A DNA stretch of 54,159 nt from Oscillospiraceae bacterium (GTDB taxonomy: Bacteria; Bacillota; Clostridia; Oscillospirales; CAG-272), in NCBI GenBank assembly GCA_015064095.1, contig SVSW01000005.1:1-54159 (forward strand). Direction: 5' to 3'. A model generated the notes under the pieces. That model was not told the DNA's origin. It was given only the letters and a program-made list of their open reading frames with translations, and did not search any database. A program made the translations under genes and the position numbers. Shown piece after piece: positions 16,851 through 25,680 of this stretch. The number at the start of each line of letters is the position of its first letter. The stretch's first letter is position 1.

Positions 16851-19040
16851 CTACATGCGGTAATTAAGCTCGGTTACTATGTTGGATATGAAGCCTACGA
16901 TCTTTCCGAGCAGTGTGGTAAACAGCAATGCGACAAACATGATAAATACCATTCCCACAAAGGTTCCTGCCGTTGTGAGGAAGTTTTTACCCATTGAATA
17001 ATCGTGTGTTACCATCATTCCAAGGAAGATCAGAAGCCCTGACCAAATATAACCGAATGTGACAATGACTGACAAAATGTCAAGCTCCTCGACAAGCATG
17101 AAGTTAGATGCTATCGTCGTGGGGATAAGCAACATGACCATGGGAACAAGTGAATATCCGAGAGCGATTATAACATCTTTAAAGCTTCCTTCTCCGTCAA
17201 AGAGTGTCGTCAAGCACCAGTTTGCAACGGCAAACAGGAAGAACGGAACCAAAACCATAATTGCCTGATCTATTATCGTTGAGTAGTTTCCGTGTGGATT
17301 GGAAACATATCCGGTTCCGACAGCTTGATAGAAGAATGCTATTACGGTGATCGCTATGAAGAACACTGCTGCTCTGAGCGATCCTCGCTTTTCATGCTTT
17401 AGATCCCAGAATCCGTCGAACGGGTGGAATATCACATGGAAGACATACAAAACCTCTTCTTTAAAGTTTCTCTTGCCGCCGGCAACTGCCGCCCTGGTGT
17501 TTACCTTCTTGCAGTATTTCATGAACATAGCCCAAAGCAAGCAGATCGCAACTACTCCGATCGGAATGAGGATAATGAATTTGCTTATCCACTCCTTACG
17601 TATTTCTTTATACGCATCGGACCAGTTTGCCGTATCGTACGCCGCTTCGTAGTATTTCATTGCCTCCTCGTAATCACCGCTGCGGTAAAGAGACTGACCG
17701 ATTCCGATATATGCGGCATCAAAGTTCGAGTTTCTCTTCAAAATATCCGTCCAGTCTTCGACTGCGAGGTTATACTGTCTGTTGTTTTGGTTGGCAAGTG
17801 CGCGTATCAGAGTGTTTCCGTACTCGGTTCTCTCATAAATCGTAAAGCTTCGATCGTTTTTGTTGAGTATGAGCATTCTGTCGCCCTGATAAACTATACC
17901 TGCCATATTACTTAAAGTTCCGAGCTGATTTCCGCTATCTCCGAAAACGAAGAGCAGATTTCCGTCGAAATCGTAAGTAAATACCTTCGAACGCTTTTGG
18001 TCGATTATTGACCATGTTTTTTCGGGTCCTACGGCAACGTCAACGATAGTTGACGGGCCGGTTATAACCGTAGCACCGCTCTGACCGACCGATGCGCCTG
18101 CAAGCGTGCTCGTTACACGAACTTCTCCGGAAGGCGGCCAAAATCCGTTTCGTCTCATGATCTCCTCGCCTGCGGCGTTGAGCATCTTGACGGGGGCGTA
18201 GTCGCCTGCCTTCGATTTTGAGTTTATCGCGCTCTGCTGAGCGTCGGGATCGATAGATCCTGTTGTTGCGTAAATAAATCCGTCCTCTGTTATCGTGATA
18301 TTATTGAACTCGGTTGAAACGACCTGCTCGGACATCTCTCTCTGCTCATCGGTTTGGAAGCGTCTCCAAAGTATATCCCAAGCGCTGAGATTTGATTTCT
18401 GTGCTCCTATAAAGCCTGTGAAATCACCCGTATCGGTCATAACTATAATTCCCTGATATGTAGTGGACGACACGACAAAAAGTCTGTTGAACTCGTCGAC
18501 CGCGACGGCTATCGGTCTGTATTTGTCGCCCTCATCGAAAAGGGTGGATACAGGCGCGGGAATTATCGCATTAAACTCATATTCCCCGTCGCCGTCGAGA
18601 TCGCGGTCAAATGTGACTATTCTTTCATTGTTTGTGTCACATACATAGATCTTTTCGGGTGTAACAAAAACTCCCTGAGGATTATTCAGCTTATCGTCAA
18701 TATAATCCGAGTTTTTGAACTCCGAGAGCGATTTTACAAAATTGTAATTCCTATCGAGGATAACTATTCTGTTGTTATCCGCGTCTGCTATATATACGTA
18801 TCCGTCCTCGTCAACCTCAATGTCTGACGGATTTTTGAGTTCCTTTCCGCCGAGATTGTCAAGTCCTATCGTATTTGAGTTTACAACACCGTGCGTTATC
18901 GGGAGATAAGCATCGGGGGAATACAGTGCATAGCCGTCATACGAGTAAGTATACGTTTGATACGCCTTTGCTCCGACGGGAATCGCCATCACCGATGCCA
19001 GAAGAAGGATAACGGCAATTATCGATATTATCTTTTTCAT
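16851..19040 (-). CDS. NHL-repeat, TPR and YIP1-domain membrane protein
   Basis: A 729-residue fusion. A signal peptide or anchor (to about residue 25) leads into NHL-type beta-propeller repeats (about 60-410), for example NPSDIEVDEDGYVYIADADN and LNNPQGVFVTPEKIYVCDTN. A TPR-like helical segment follows (about 415-485: AYIGIGQSLYRSGDYEEAMK). A membrane helix (FIILIPIGVVAICLLWAMF) then leads into a cytoplasmic basic loop and a YIP1-like domain with about five further helices. The propeller would be extracellular. It lies between the binding protein/permease pair B and the DUF5696-like gene, with 15-22 nt gaps. A role as sensor, scaffold or secretion aid for the glycan system is inferred; no enzyme motif is visible. 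Confidence 0.75.
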   Translation of the reverse strand: MKKIISIIAVILLLASVMAIPVGAKAYQTYTYSYDGYALYSPDAYLPITHGVVNSNTIGLDNLGGKELKNPSDIEVDEDGYVYIADADNNRIVILDRNYNFVKSLSEFKNSDYIDDKLNNPQGVFVTPEKIYVCDTNNERIVTFDRDLDGDGEYEFNAIIPAPVSTLFDEGDKYRPIAVAVDEFNRLFVVSSTTYQGIIVMTDTGDFTGFIGAQKSNLSAWDILWRRFQTDEQREMSEQVVSTEFNNITITEDGFIYATTGSIDPDAQQSAINSKSKAGDYAPVKMLNAAGEEIMRRNGFWPPSGEVRVTSTLAGASVGQSGATVITGPSTIVDVAVGPEKTWSIIDQKRSKVFTYDFDGNLLFVFGDSGNQLGTLSNMAGIVYQGDRMLILNKNDRSFTIYERTEYGNTLIRALANQNNRQYNLAVEDWTDILKRNSNFDAAYIGIGQSLYRSGDYEEAMKYYEAAYDTANWSDAYKEIRKEWISKFIILIPIGVVAICLLWAMFMKYCKKVNTRAAVAGGKRNFKEEVLYVFHVIFHPFDGFWDLKHEKRGSLRAAVFFIAITVIAFFYQAVGTGYVSNPHGNYSTIIDQAIMVLVPFFLFAVANWCLTTLFDGEGSFKDVIIALGYSLVPMVMLLIPTTIASNFMLVEELDILSVIVTFGYIWSGLLIFLGMMVTHDYSMGKNFLTTAGTFVGMVFIMFVALLFTTLLGKIVGFISNIVTELNYRM

Positions 19041-19055
19041 TGCTTTTTCCTCCTT

Positions 19056-19928
19056 TTAATCCTTCATACCACTCGAACCCATCGTTTCTATGATGTTCGA
19101 CTGAGTGATAACGAAAACAAGTATCGGCACCATCATCATAATAACGGTTGATGCCGCGCCCGCACCGGCACGCTTGATACCGCCGGCGAGGATCTGCTGG
19201 ATCGCGTAGTTGAACGATTTGAACTGCTCTGACTGAATGTAGATCGAAGATCCTGCGTTCCAAAGTCCCTGGAACGAGTAAACGATAAGTGTCAGCCATG
19301 CGGGCTTGACCATCGGCATTGCGATCACCCAGAAGGTGCGGAATTCGCTTGCGCCGTCAAGTCTGGCAGATTCAAGAACCGCATCTGTTACGCCGCTATC
19401 CATAAACTGCTTCATGAGGTAGAGTCCAAGAGATGTACAGAATGCGGGAACGATCAATGCCCAATAGGTATCGAGCATTCCGAGCATACTCATGATGAAG
19501 AAGTTTGTGATCGAAGTAACGGTTGCGTGGAACATCAGCGATGTACGGACTGTCTCGAACATCCAACTGCGTCCCGGGAACTTGATCTTCGCCATGGCGT
19601 ATGCTGCCATCGAAGAGCAGAAAAGGTTTCCTGTAGTTCCGACTACCGATACAAAAACCGTGTTGAATATGTAACGCGAGAACGGCACCCACGAGGTGTT
19701 CATCAGCGTAAACAGATCCTTGAAGTTATTAAGCGTCGGCTTCATAACTATAAATCTCGGCGGGAACATCCAAAGCTCATCAAGAGGCTTTAAGGACTGA
19801 ATTACAACGTAATACATCGGCAAAAACATAAATACGCCGAGGATCACGAGCATAATTGTTATACCCAAGTCGCCGCCCGCCGAACGGTTCAGAACGACTT
19901 TGTGTTTTCTTGTTCTTAATCTTGCCAT
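19056..19928 (-). CDS. Carbohydrate ABC transporter permease, MalG type (pair B)
   Basis: A 290-residue CUT1 permease with six predicted membrane helices. The N-terminus is basic (ARLRTRKHKVVLNRS), the family start pattern PMYYVVIQSLKPLDELW follows, and the EAA loop is VLESARLDGASEFRTFWVI near residue 185. The C-terminus ends close after the last helix (IIETMGSSGMKD), typical for LplC/YtcP-like subunits. It starts 1 nt after the stop of the MalF-type partner, indicating coupled translation. Confidence 0.92.
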   Translation of the reverse strand: MARLRTRKHKVVLNRSAGGDLGITIMLVILGVFMFLPMYYVVIQSLKPLDELWMFPPRFIVMKPTLNNFKDLFTLMNTSWVPFSRYIFNTVFVSVVGTTGNLFCSSMAAYAMAKIKFPGRSWMFETVRTSLMFHATVTSITNFFIMSMLGMLDTYWALIVPAFCTSLGLYLMKQFMDSGVTDAVLESARLDGASEFRTFWVIAMPMVKPAWLTLIVYSFQGLWNAGSSIYIQSEQFKSFNYAIQQILAGGIKRAGAGAASTVIMMMVPILVFVITQSNIIETMGSSGMKD

Positions 19929-19929
19929 A

Positions 19930-20877
19930 TCAGTTACCTACCTTTGAAATGACTTTCTTTACGAGTAGGTTGGAGCCAACCATTACGGCAAAGAGTACTA
20001 CCGCTATTGCGGACGAATATCCTATTTCGAATCGCTGACCGCCGTAGTCGTCCAAGTGGTGCATTATCGTATGCGCCGCGTAATCGACCGAGGGGAAGCC
20101 GCACAGTGCGGTAACAACCGCTCCGAATCCGAAGGAGTTTGTAATGGACATGATAGCACCGAACATAAGCTGCGGCTTCATATTCGGCAAGGTTACATAC
20201 CAAAGCTCCTGCCAACGGTTGCGAATACCGTCAACAGCTCCCGCTTCGTACTGTGCGCGGTCGACGCCCTGAAGACCTGCGATAAACGAAAGGAACGAGG
20301 TTCCGAGTGAGCACCAAATAGCGACGATTATACACAGCGGCATAACATAGCTTGCATTTTCGAACCAGTTTACCTCGCTTGAGATAAGTCCGAGCTCAAG
20401 AAGCCATGCATTTGCCCAACCGTACGAGTCTCCCGAGAAAAGCGTTTTCCAAACGAGATATGCTTCTCCGGAAATCGAAGGTGCGTAGAATATTAGAGTT
20501 ACGATAGCGCGGATCTTCGGCGAAAGCTCATTTATAAACCATGCTACCATAAGTGACATAAGATAAGAACACGGGCCGACTATTGCGGCGAATATAAATG
20601 TATTCTTAACTGCGATGAGGAACACGTCGTCGTCAAGGAAAAGCCTGACGTAGTTGTCAAACCAGACGATGTTCGGCATCTGCAACATATTAAAGTCCGT
20701 AAAGCTGAAGAACACGGAAAGTACGACGGGAACGACCGTGAATATGGTGAAGAGGATCATGAACGGTGCAACCATGGCATATCCTGCCCAGTTGCGCTTC
20801 ATCTCTTTCCACGTCCACTGCATTTTTGTCATATCTTTACGCGCCACAGCTTTTTTTGCTGCAGTTTTTTCTGACAT
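19930..20877 (-). CDS. Carbohydrate ABC transporter permease, MalF/LplB type (pair B)
   Basis: A 315-residue CUT1 permease with six membrane helices. A basic cytoplasmic N-terminus of about 35 residues precedes helix 1 (WAGYAMVAPFMILFTIFTVV). The EAA loop is YEAGAVDGIRNRWQELW near residue 220. It follows the solute-binding protein gene by 21 nt with an AGGAGAT site and directly precedes its MalG-type partner. This is the canonical order of a CUT1 importer, so pair B is the likely primary partner of the large binding protein. Confidence 0.92.
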   Translation of the reverse strand: MSEKTAAKKAVARKDMTKMQWTWKEMKRNWAGYAMVAPFMILFTIFTVVPVVLSVFFSFTDFNMLQMPNIVWFDNYVRLFLDDDVFLIAVKNTFIFAAIVGPCSYLMSLMVAWFINELSPKIRAIVTLIFYAPSISGEAYLVWKTLFSGDSYGWANAWLLELGLISSEVNWFENASYVMPLCIIVAIWCSLGTSFLSFIAGLQGVDRAQYEAGAVDGIRNRWQELWYVTLPNMKPQLMFGAIMSITNSFGFGAVVTALCGFPSVDYAAHTIMHHLDDYGGQRFEIGYSSAIAVVLFAVMVGSNLLVKKVISKVGN

Positions 20878-20898
20878 TGTTTTATCTCCTTACTTAGA

Positions 20899-23800
20899 TC
20901 AATATGAAGCTTGGTAATCCTTGAAGCATTCTGCGATCTCATCGAGCTTGTCGGCGAGTTCGTAGAAGTCGGAATACTGAGTTTTTCTTAACGCAACTGC
21001 CGCAGCCGTGAAGAATGCTATGTCCTCATCGGGAACGGAGTTCGTTGTTTCGGGGACCTTTGCAAGCGCCTCATTGATCAGGGCGATCTCGTCTTTATAT
21101 TTTGCCTCTACTGTGCCGTCAAGCGTTGAAAGCACTTCTTTTATCTCGTCTATACGCTTATCGGCAAGTGTTTTTCCGATCTCAAGAGTTTCAAGATCGA
21201 ATTCTTCGCGTTTTCTTGTTATTTCCTTATTAATTAGATTAATGTAAGAAAGCAACTCGTTTGTCGGGCTTGCGAGGTTATCATAAGCCGCAAGGAACGA
21301 GAATTGGGTGTAACGCGAGATTATATAAGAGCCGGGATAGTTCGGGATCGATGCAAGATTCTCGAACTGAAGCGAAAGCTGATTATACTCATCGGTCGAC
21401 CAAGGCATACTTTCAAGTGCCTTTGTGTTTGCCGTGGGATGCTTTGCGGAGTCACCGAGTATTGCAACCATCTCATTCGAATAGTTGACCTGGCAATCTT
21501 CGCCGACATACCATTTCATGTAATCCCATGCAGCTGTCTTTGCATCACAGCCGTTCATCATCGCAATAGCAGTTACCGTGGAAACCGCCTGATTGTTGAT
21601 GCTCTTTACGACCTTTTCGCCGTTCTCATAAATGAAATCACCGTCTTCATTAGTTTCATAAGTGGCGATACCGGGCAGCGGATAGAATGACCAAAGTCCG
21701 CGTATCTCCGTTGCGAAAACAACGAGCTGGTTATAAGTTGCGTTGTAGCTTGCTATACCTATCGGTATTTCACCGGTTCTGAAACGGTTTGCAAAATCGT
21801 ACTTATAGGGGAACGAGTACATCGTAAAGAGATTACACATATACTCAAACGATTCAAGCGCGAGGTTCGAATCAAGATTGATTCTCATACCGTCATCGGC
21901 GAAAAGCTCTCCGCCCTGCTGATACAGGAACACCTTATAGTCATTCGACATACCGATCTGCATGTTCTTCGACTGAAGAACGGGGATCGCAGCCTCTATA
22001 TCGTCCCAGCTTTTCGGAATTTCAAGTCCGAGATCGGCAAGAATATCATTACGGACGAACATCATCGCGAAGTTCTGAGTTTCGGGCAAGCCGTAGTAAT
22101 GCATGATACCCTTTGTATCCGCAAGTCCGAGAACGTACATTGCCGCCTCATTGAACTGAGCGTCTTCATTCTTTATCTTGTTGCCGTTTTCGTCGAGCTT
22201 ATAATTATAAACGTAGGTAGAACCTTCAAAATTATCTCCGATGTTGTAAAGATCGCCGTTTTTATCAAAATAGCAATAATGATTGCCGTTTCTATCGGTT
22301 ACCTCGCCCGAGTTATCCGACGAGAATGCGATCGTGTACATCGTCACACCGTCACCGGATTTGGCGAGTATCTTTGACGTTCCGCGGCCTTCAATAATAT
22401 AATTGTCAGCCTCAAGCTCGGAGATAAGCTCGGAAACGTTTTTCTTAACCATTACATATTGATTTGTAATTTCATTGAATCCTTCATAGTTTTCAACGTT
22501 AAGAAGCGCGCCGCGTATTGCGTAGTTTATGATGTTATCCTCAGTTACTCCTATATAAACATCAGGACCCGATCCTGCAAGTATCGACGGCAGAAGCGCT
22601 CCGGCGTTAACAAGCTTGAGATCAACAAGATGGCCTGTTTCGGGGGTGAACTGATTATTTATGAGGTTACGGATAACCTGTGTCTGGTCGCGGCCGTATG
22701 CAAGCCAGACCTCAACGGTCTCGTTGCTATCGGAGCTTTTGGTGGTTGCACCCATACGGTCATAGTTTCTGAAGAAGCTCTGGAAGAAACGCGTGATCTC
22801 GTGCCAGAGGCTCTCGAAGAAATTAGCATTTGCGGGGGGAAGCTCGGCATCTGCGCTCTGAACTACGAAATAGTCGAGTCCGAGCGGCTGAGTTTTAGCC
22901 GTGCTGACCCAAGTACCGAGAGTACCTATATAAGATTTGAGCTGATCGAGGTATTTTGCAACGTTATCCTCGTCCTTACCCATTTCCGCAAGAAGCCATG
23001 CGATACGCTCAAGCGTTGCAACATTAGAGCTCTTTGCTCCCGCTATATCAGCAAGCTCCTTTGCGATCGCCGTAAGATTGTCGGCCTCAACGAGAAGACC
23101 CGCCATCGTATCCGGCATTATGCGATAGAATCCGTAATCGCGGTATTCATCGGGATCGGCACCAGTGAGCTTCAAGATATCAAGGTAATAGGAGTTGATA
23201 TTTGACAGCGAGCCCGATACGCGGCTGACAACATCTCCCATGTCGCCGAGAGAGACCTCAAGCTCGATCGTATATGTAACGCCTTCCTTGAAATAAAACT
23301 CAAGGGGGATCTCCTCCCACTGTGAATTACCGTTCTCACCGGAAATTCTCTTGGCATACATAAGCGGTCCGACCTGCCAATCGGTGGAATAGTCAAAACG
23401 CAAGTTCGCCGCCTCTGTGAAAGGACTTCCGTTATAATATCCGTCTGCCCCCTCGGCAAGGCCTTCGCTGTATATACGAAGTGCACGTGACGAGAACATA
23501 CCGTCATTTATATTCTGTCTGTATCTTGCTACTATCTGATAAAGACCGTCTGCATCAACTTTGAATTTATATCTCAGCCACTGACCTGAGGTCTGCCACT
23601 TATCTCCGCCTATTGTATTGAGCACCGTGTGGCTCGTATTGGACGGCGACGTGAGTGCCGAGGAAGGATCCTCTATCGGGTAAACCGTTTGAGATGAGGA
23701 CGAGAACACGTACTCAGCTTCAAACTTTACGCTTCCCGTACCCTTTTTGTATCCCTTTGCCTCATACTCTTTAAGAATGTCCTCATAAGAGCGGCTCTCC

Positions 23801-24831
23801 TCAAGCGGGCAAAGAGTGATGCTCTTTATGACCATGGGCTGATTCTTGGACTGAAGGCTTATCGTGTTCGTTCTGCCGGCATAAAGCAAAAATTCAAACG
23901 ACTCGGAATAAAATCCGTCGACGTCGCTGCACTCATAAGCTCTCCATTCGGGAACACGCTGCATTGTGGGGCGTATCTCGTTTCCGTCTATATCCGAGGT
24001 AAAAAGTCTAAGATCGGACTCGGTCATTTTGTCAACGATCTCGTCTGTCCAGCCACCGTCGGGAAGATCTATAACAATATATGAAGAATCGGCAGCCACC
24101 TCATACTCGAGCCCGCAGCGCTTGGCTGCTTCGACGTAAGGCGTTACGTCGGTGTACGAGCCGTCCTGCTTTTGGGTCATCGTAATCTTATAGAGCGAGC
24201 GCCATACCTTCGCCAGCGTTAAATAACGCGCTTCGGCAAAAGGAATAGATCCGTTGATCTTAAGTATTCTTTCGATCGACGACGCCTTGTCCTCCGCCAC
24301 GACCGTGCCTTCCTGACCGATAAGCTCGTTTACCGGATAATACTCGATCTTTATCGAATACTTTGAATACGTAGCATAATCCGTTACTATCTCATTGGTC
24401 TGCGGATCCTCGTGCGTTCCGACGACAACATTTGGAACATCAACGTCAAACGATATCTCTCCGATCGCGGGAGTATAAACGCCCAACACCTCGCCGTTAT
24501 TAGGCACGTAGTCATCACCAACGACGGTCACGTCACCCGTGAGAGAATCGACCTTAACGCGATAAACGTCCGCCGTTGTCGCGTCGGCATTATAATCAAT
24601 GCCGCTGACCGTTATCTCTTTTTCTCCCTTGGGAGCCGCCTTAAATATCTCCGTTCCGGCATACTCCTGATAGGATACTGCGTTCAGCAGCTCACGCACG
24701 TCATCGAGCGTTGAGTCGGACACCGACCCACCGCCGTTTTCGCCTGCGGCGGCGGGTATTACCCCCCCGACGAGAACGAACGACAACGCAAGCAGAAGAG
24801 CTGTAATTCTTCTGAACAATGGTTGCTTCAT
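20899..24831 (-). CDS. Giant extracellular solute-binding protein with carbohydrate-binding-like domain
   Basis: A 1310-residue secreted protein. The ATG at 24831 is preferred over the longer frame to 24945 because AGGAGG lies 7 nt upstream and a signal peptide follows at once (ALLLALSFVLVGGVIPAAAG). Cleavage is AxA-type; no lipobox cysteine is present, unusual for a Gram-positive binding protein. About residues 365-555 resemble a CBM6/35-type beta-sandwich (VKFEAEYVF, WLRYKFKVDADGLYQIVARY). A helical region follows. From about 700 to 1200 comes a family-1 solute-binding fold (VEVWLAYGRDQTQVIRNLIN, GSGPDVYIGVTEDN). The last 100 residues are helical. The first gene of the operon, it would capture a glycan and deliver it to the permeases. 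Confidence 0.82.
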   Translation of the reverse strand: MKQPLFRRITALLLALSFVLVGGVIPAAAGENGGGSVSDSTLDDVRELLNAVSYQEYAGTEIFKAAPKGEKEITVSGIDYNADATTADVYRVKVDSLTGDVTVVGDDYVPNNGEVLGVYTPAIGEISFDVDVPNVVVGTHEDPQTNEIVTDYATYSKYSIKIEYYPVNELIGQEGTVVAEDKASSIERILKINGSIPFAEARYLTLAKVWRSLYKITMTQKQDGSYTDVTPYVEAAKRCGLEYEVAADSSYIVIDLPDGGWTDEIVDKMTESDLRLFTSDIDGNEIRPTMQRVPEWRAYECSDVDGFYSESFEFLLYAGRTNTISLQSKNQPMVIKSITLCPLEESRSYEDILKEYEAKGYKKGTGSVKFEAEYVFSSSSQTVYPIEDPSSALTSPSNTSHTVLNTIGGDKWQTSGQWLRYKFKVDADGLYQIVARYRQNINDGMFSSRALRIYSEGLAEGADGYYNGSPFTEAANLRFDYSTDWQVGPLMYAKRISGENGNSQWEEIPLEFYFKEGVTYTIELEVSLGDMGDVVSRVSGSLSNINSYYLDILKLTGADPDEYRDYGFYRIMPDTMAGLLVEADNLTAIAKELADIAGAKSSNVATLERIAWLLAEMGKDEDNVAKYLDQLKSYIGTLGTWVSTAKTQPLGLDYFVVQSADAELPPANANFFESLWHEITRFFQSFFRNYDRMGATTKSSDSNETVEVWLAYGRDQTQVIRNLINNQFTPETGHLVDLKLVNAGALLPSILAGSGPDVYIGVTEDNIINYAIRGALLNVENYEGFNEITNQYVMVKKNVSELISELEADNYIIEGRGTSKILAKSGDGVTMYTIAFSSDNSGEVTDRNGNHYCYFDKNGDLYNIGDNFEGSTYVYNYKLDENGNKIKNEDAQFNEAAMYVLGLADTKGIMHYYGLPETQNFAMMFVRNDILADLGLEIPKSWDDIEAAIPVLQSKNMQIGMSNDYKVFLYQQGGELFADDGMRINLDSNLALESFEYMCNLFTMYSFPYKYDFANRFRTGEIPIGIASYNATYNQLVVFATEIRGLWSFYPLPGIATYETNEDGDFIYENGEKVVKSINNQAVSTVTAIAMMNGCDAKTAAWDYMKWYVGEDCQVNYSNEMVAILGDSAKHPTANTKALESMPWSTDEYNQLSLQFENLASIPNYPGSYIISRYTQFSFLAAYDNLASPTNELLSYINLINKEITRKREEFDLETLEIGKTLADKRIDEIKEVLSTLDGTVEAKYKDEIALINEALAKVPETTNSVPDEDIAFFTAAAVALRKTQYSDFYELADKLDEIAECFKDYQASY

Positions 24832-24854
24832 GATTTTTCCTCCTGAAAGATTTT

Positions 24855-25135
24855 TTCGGACAGGGCCGTGCCCCTCCGAACTGCCCTCGCTTTTGCGAGT
24901 GCTTATATTCAACCGAATCTTGCCAAGCTTTTTCCGTGAGCGCATCGCGACTCCGATATGCTTGCGGAAAAGCGACCTTCGGTCGGCAGGGCGAGCCTGC
25001 TAAAGAAGCGCTCGCTTTCCGCCACTATTCCTTAATGACGGACAGACCCCGACGGTTGGCCGACCGTCGGGATCTTCATTCTGTCGGTCCGCGGCGACTC
25101 CGCGGACTCCAAAGCGATATGCTTCCTCATTTGAT
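24855..25135 (-). ncRNA. Long structured 5' leader of the uptake operon
   Basis: About 300 nt separate the predicted transcription start (near 25135) from the first gene. In transcript order it can form: hairpin A (25107-25100 with 25094-25087, 8 bp); hairpin B (25071-25063 with 25056-25048, 9 bp); a three-way junction closed by 25022-25013 with 24974-24964 (10 bp plus a bulge) and holding two hairpins (25000-24996/24990-24986 and 24984-24981/24977-24974); hairpin D (24899-24895/24890-24886); and hairpin E (24880-24875/24860-24855 with an inner GGGC/GCCC helix) about 15 nt before AGGAGG. The 10-mer AAGCATATCG occurs twice (25124-25115 and 24963-24954), each with GGAGTCGC-like sequence nearby. 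No run of U after a stem is seen, so control, if any, is not a simple terminator. It could be a regulatory RNA or a structured interspersed repeat. Confidence 0.5.
25032..25130 (-). CDS. Possible 32-codon leader ORF
   Basis: An ATG at 25130 opens a 32-residue frame (begins MRKHIALESAESPRTD) that covers hairpins A and B and ends at 25032. It starts about 5 nt after the predicted transcript start, so it would be nearly leaderless, and it has no ribosome site. The composition is hydrophilic with no family resemblance. It may be spurious. Confidence 0.2.
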   Translation of the reverse strand: MRKHIALESAESPRTDRMKIPTVGQPSGSVRH

Positions 25136-25141
25136 GCTAAT

Positions 25142-25170
25142 ATGATACCATACGATAATTTCTCTGTCAA
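25142..25170 (-). promoter_or_regulatory. Promoter of the glycan-uptake operon
   Basis: On the minus strand, TTGACA (25170-25165), 17 nt, TATCAT (25147-25142), with an extended -10 TGG just before the -10 box. One mismatch to the sigma-A consensus. It is the only good promoter before the 15.5-kb gene string. Confidence 0.8.
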
Positions 25171-25680
25171 GGCGTATATATATGTAGAAAACCTCTGCCG
25201 CGCGCCATTTCTTTCGAGTGATCTTCTGCGCCGAAAAAGCAAAAATATTACCTCTTTTTTGATTTTTGGAAGATTTCACGAAGAAGTTTTTTTGTCTTTT
25301 TGTTTGGTAAATCAAATTTACATCAGTGGTGCTGCAAAAGTGTCGGTTTTGTCACGCTATGCATTTTTTTGTGCAACTTGTATGAACAAAAAATCGTAGT
25401 TTTTTGAGGGTAATTATAATTTACCTGCCTTTCCCGATACCCTGATTTTTCATGTATTGTCGATTTTCGGCACTGTATACATATTGCACAATTTTGAATT
25501 CAAAATTTCTACAAATATGTAGAATGATAATTTTTTCAACAAAAAACACAAAATCGACGCAAAAAACGCCTTTTTGGGCTTAAAATTTACATTTTTTGTA
25601 TGCGATATAAATATTTGTAAATTTTAGGTTTTTAAAATTCACACGGTTACCACACAAATCACAAGTGCAAAGCAATAAAA
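25171..25680. other. Gene-free AT-rich region with palindromes
   Basis: No credible coding frame. It holds an 18-bp perfect palindrome, AATTTTGAATTCAAAATT (25490-25507), which runs into a second inverted repeat TTCTACA-AATA-TGTAGAA (25507-25524). An 11-bp inverted repeat also occurs: TAAAATTTACA (25581-25591) and TGTAAATTTTA (25616-25626). It lies upstream of the uptake operon promoter and could bind regulators, but AT-rich sequence yields such repeats easily. Confidence 0.4.

Noticed and set aside
24855..24880. Intrinsic terminator in the uptake-operon leader
   Set aside because: The stem is followed by A's, not T's, on the minus strand, so it lacks the U-tract needed for termination.
25000..25242. 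Minus-strand 80-codon frame across the operon promoter
   Set aside because: It would start upstream of the consensus promoter and run through the leader; no ribosome site, no family.
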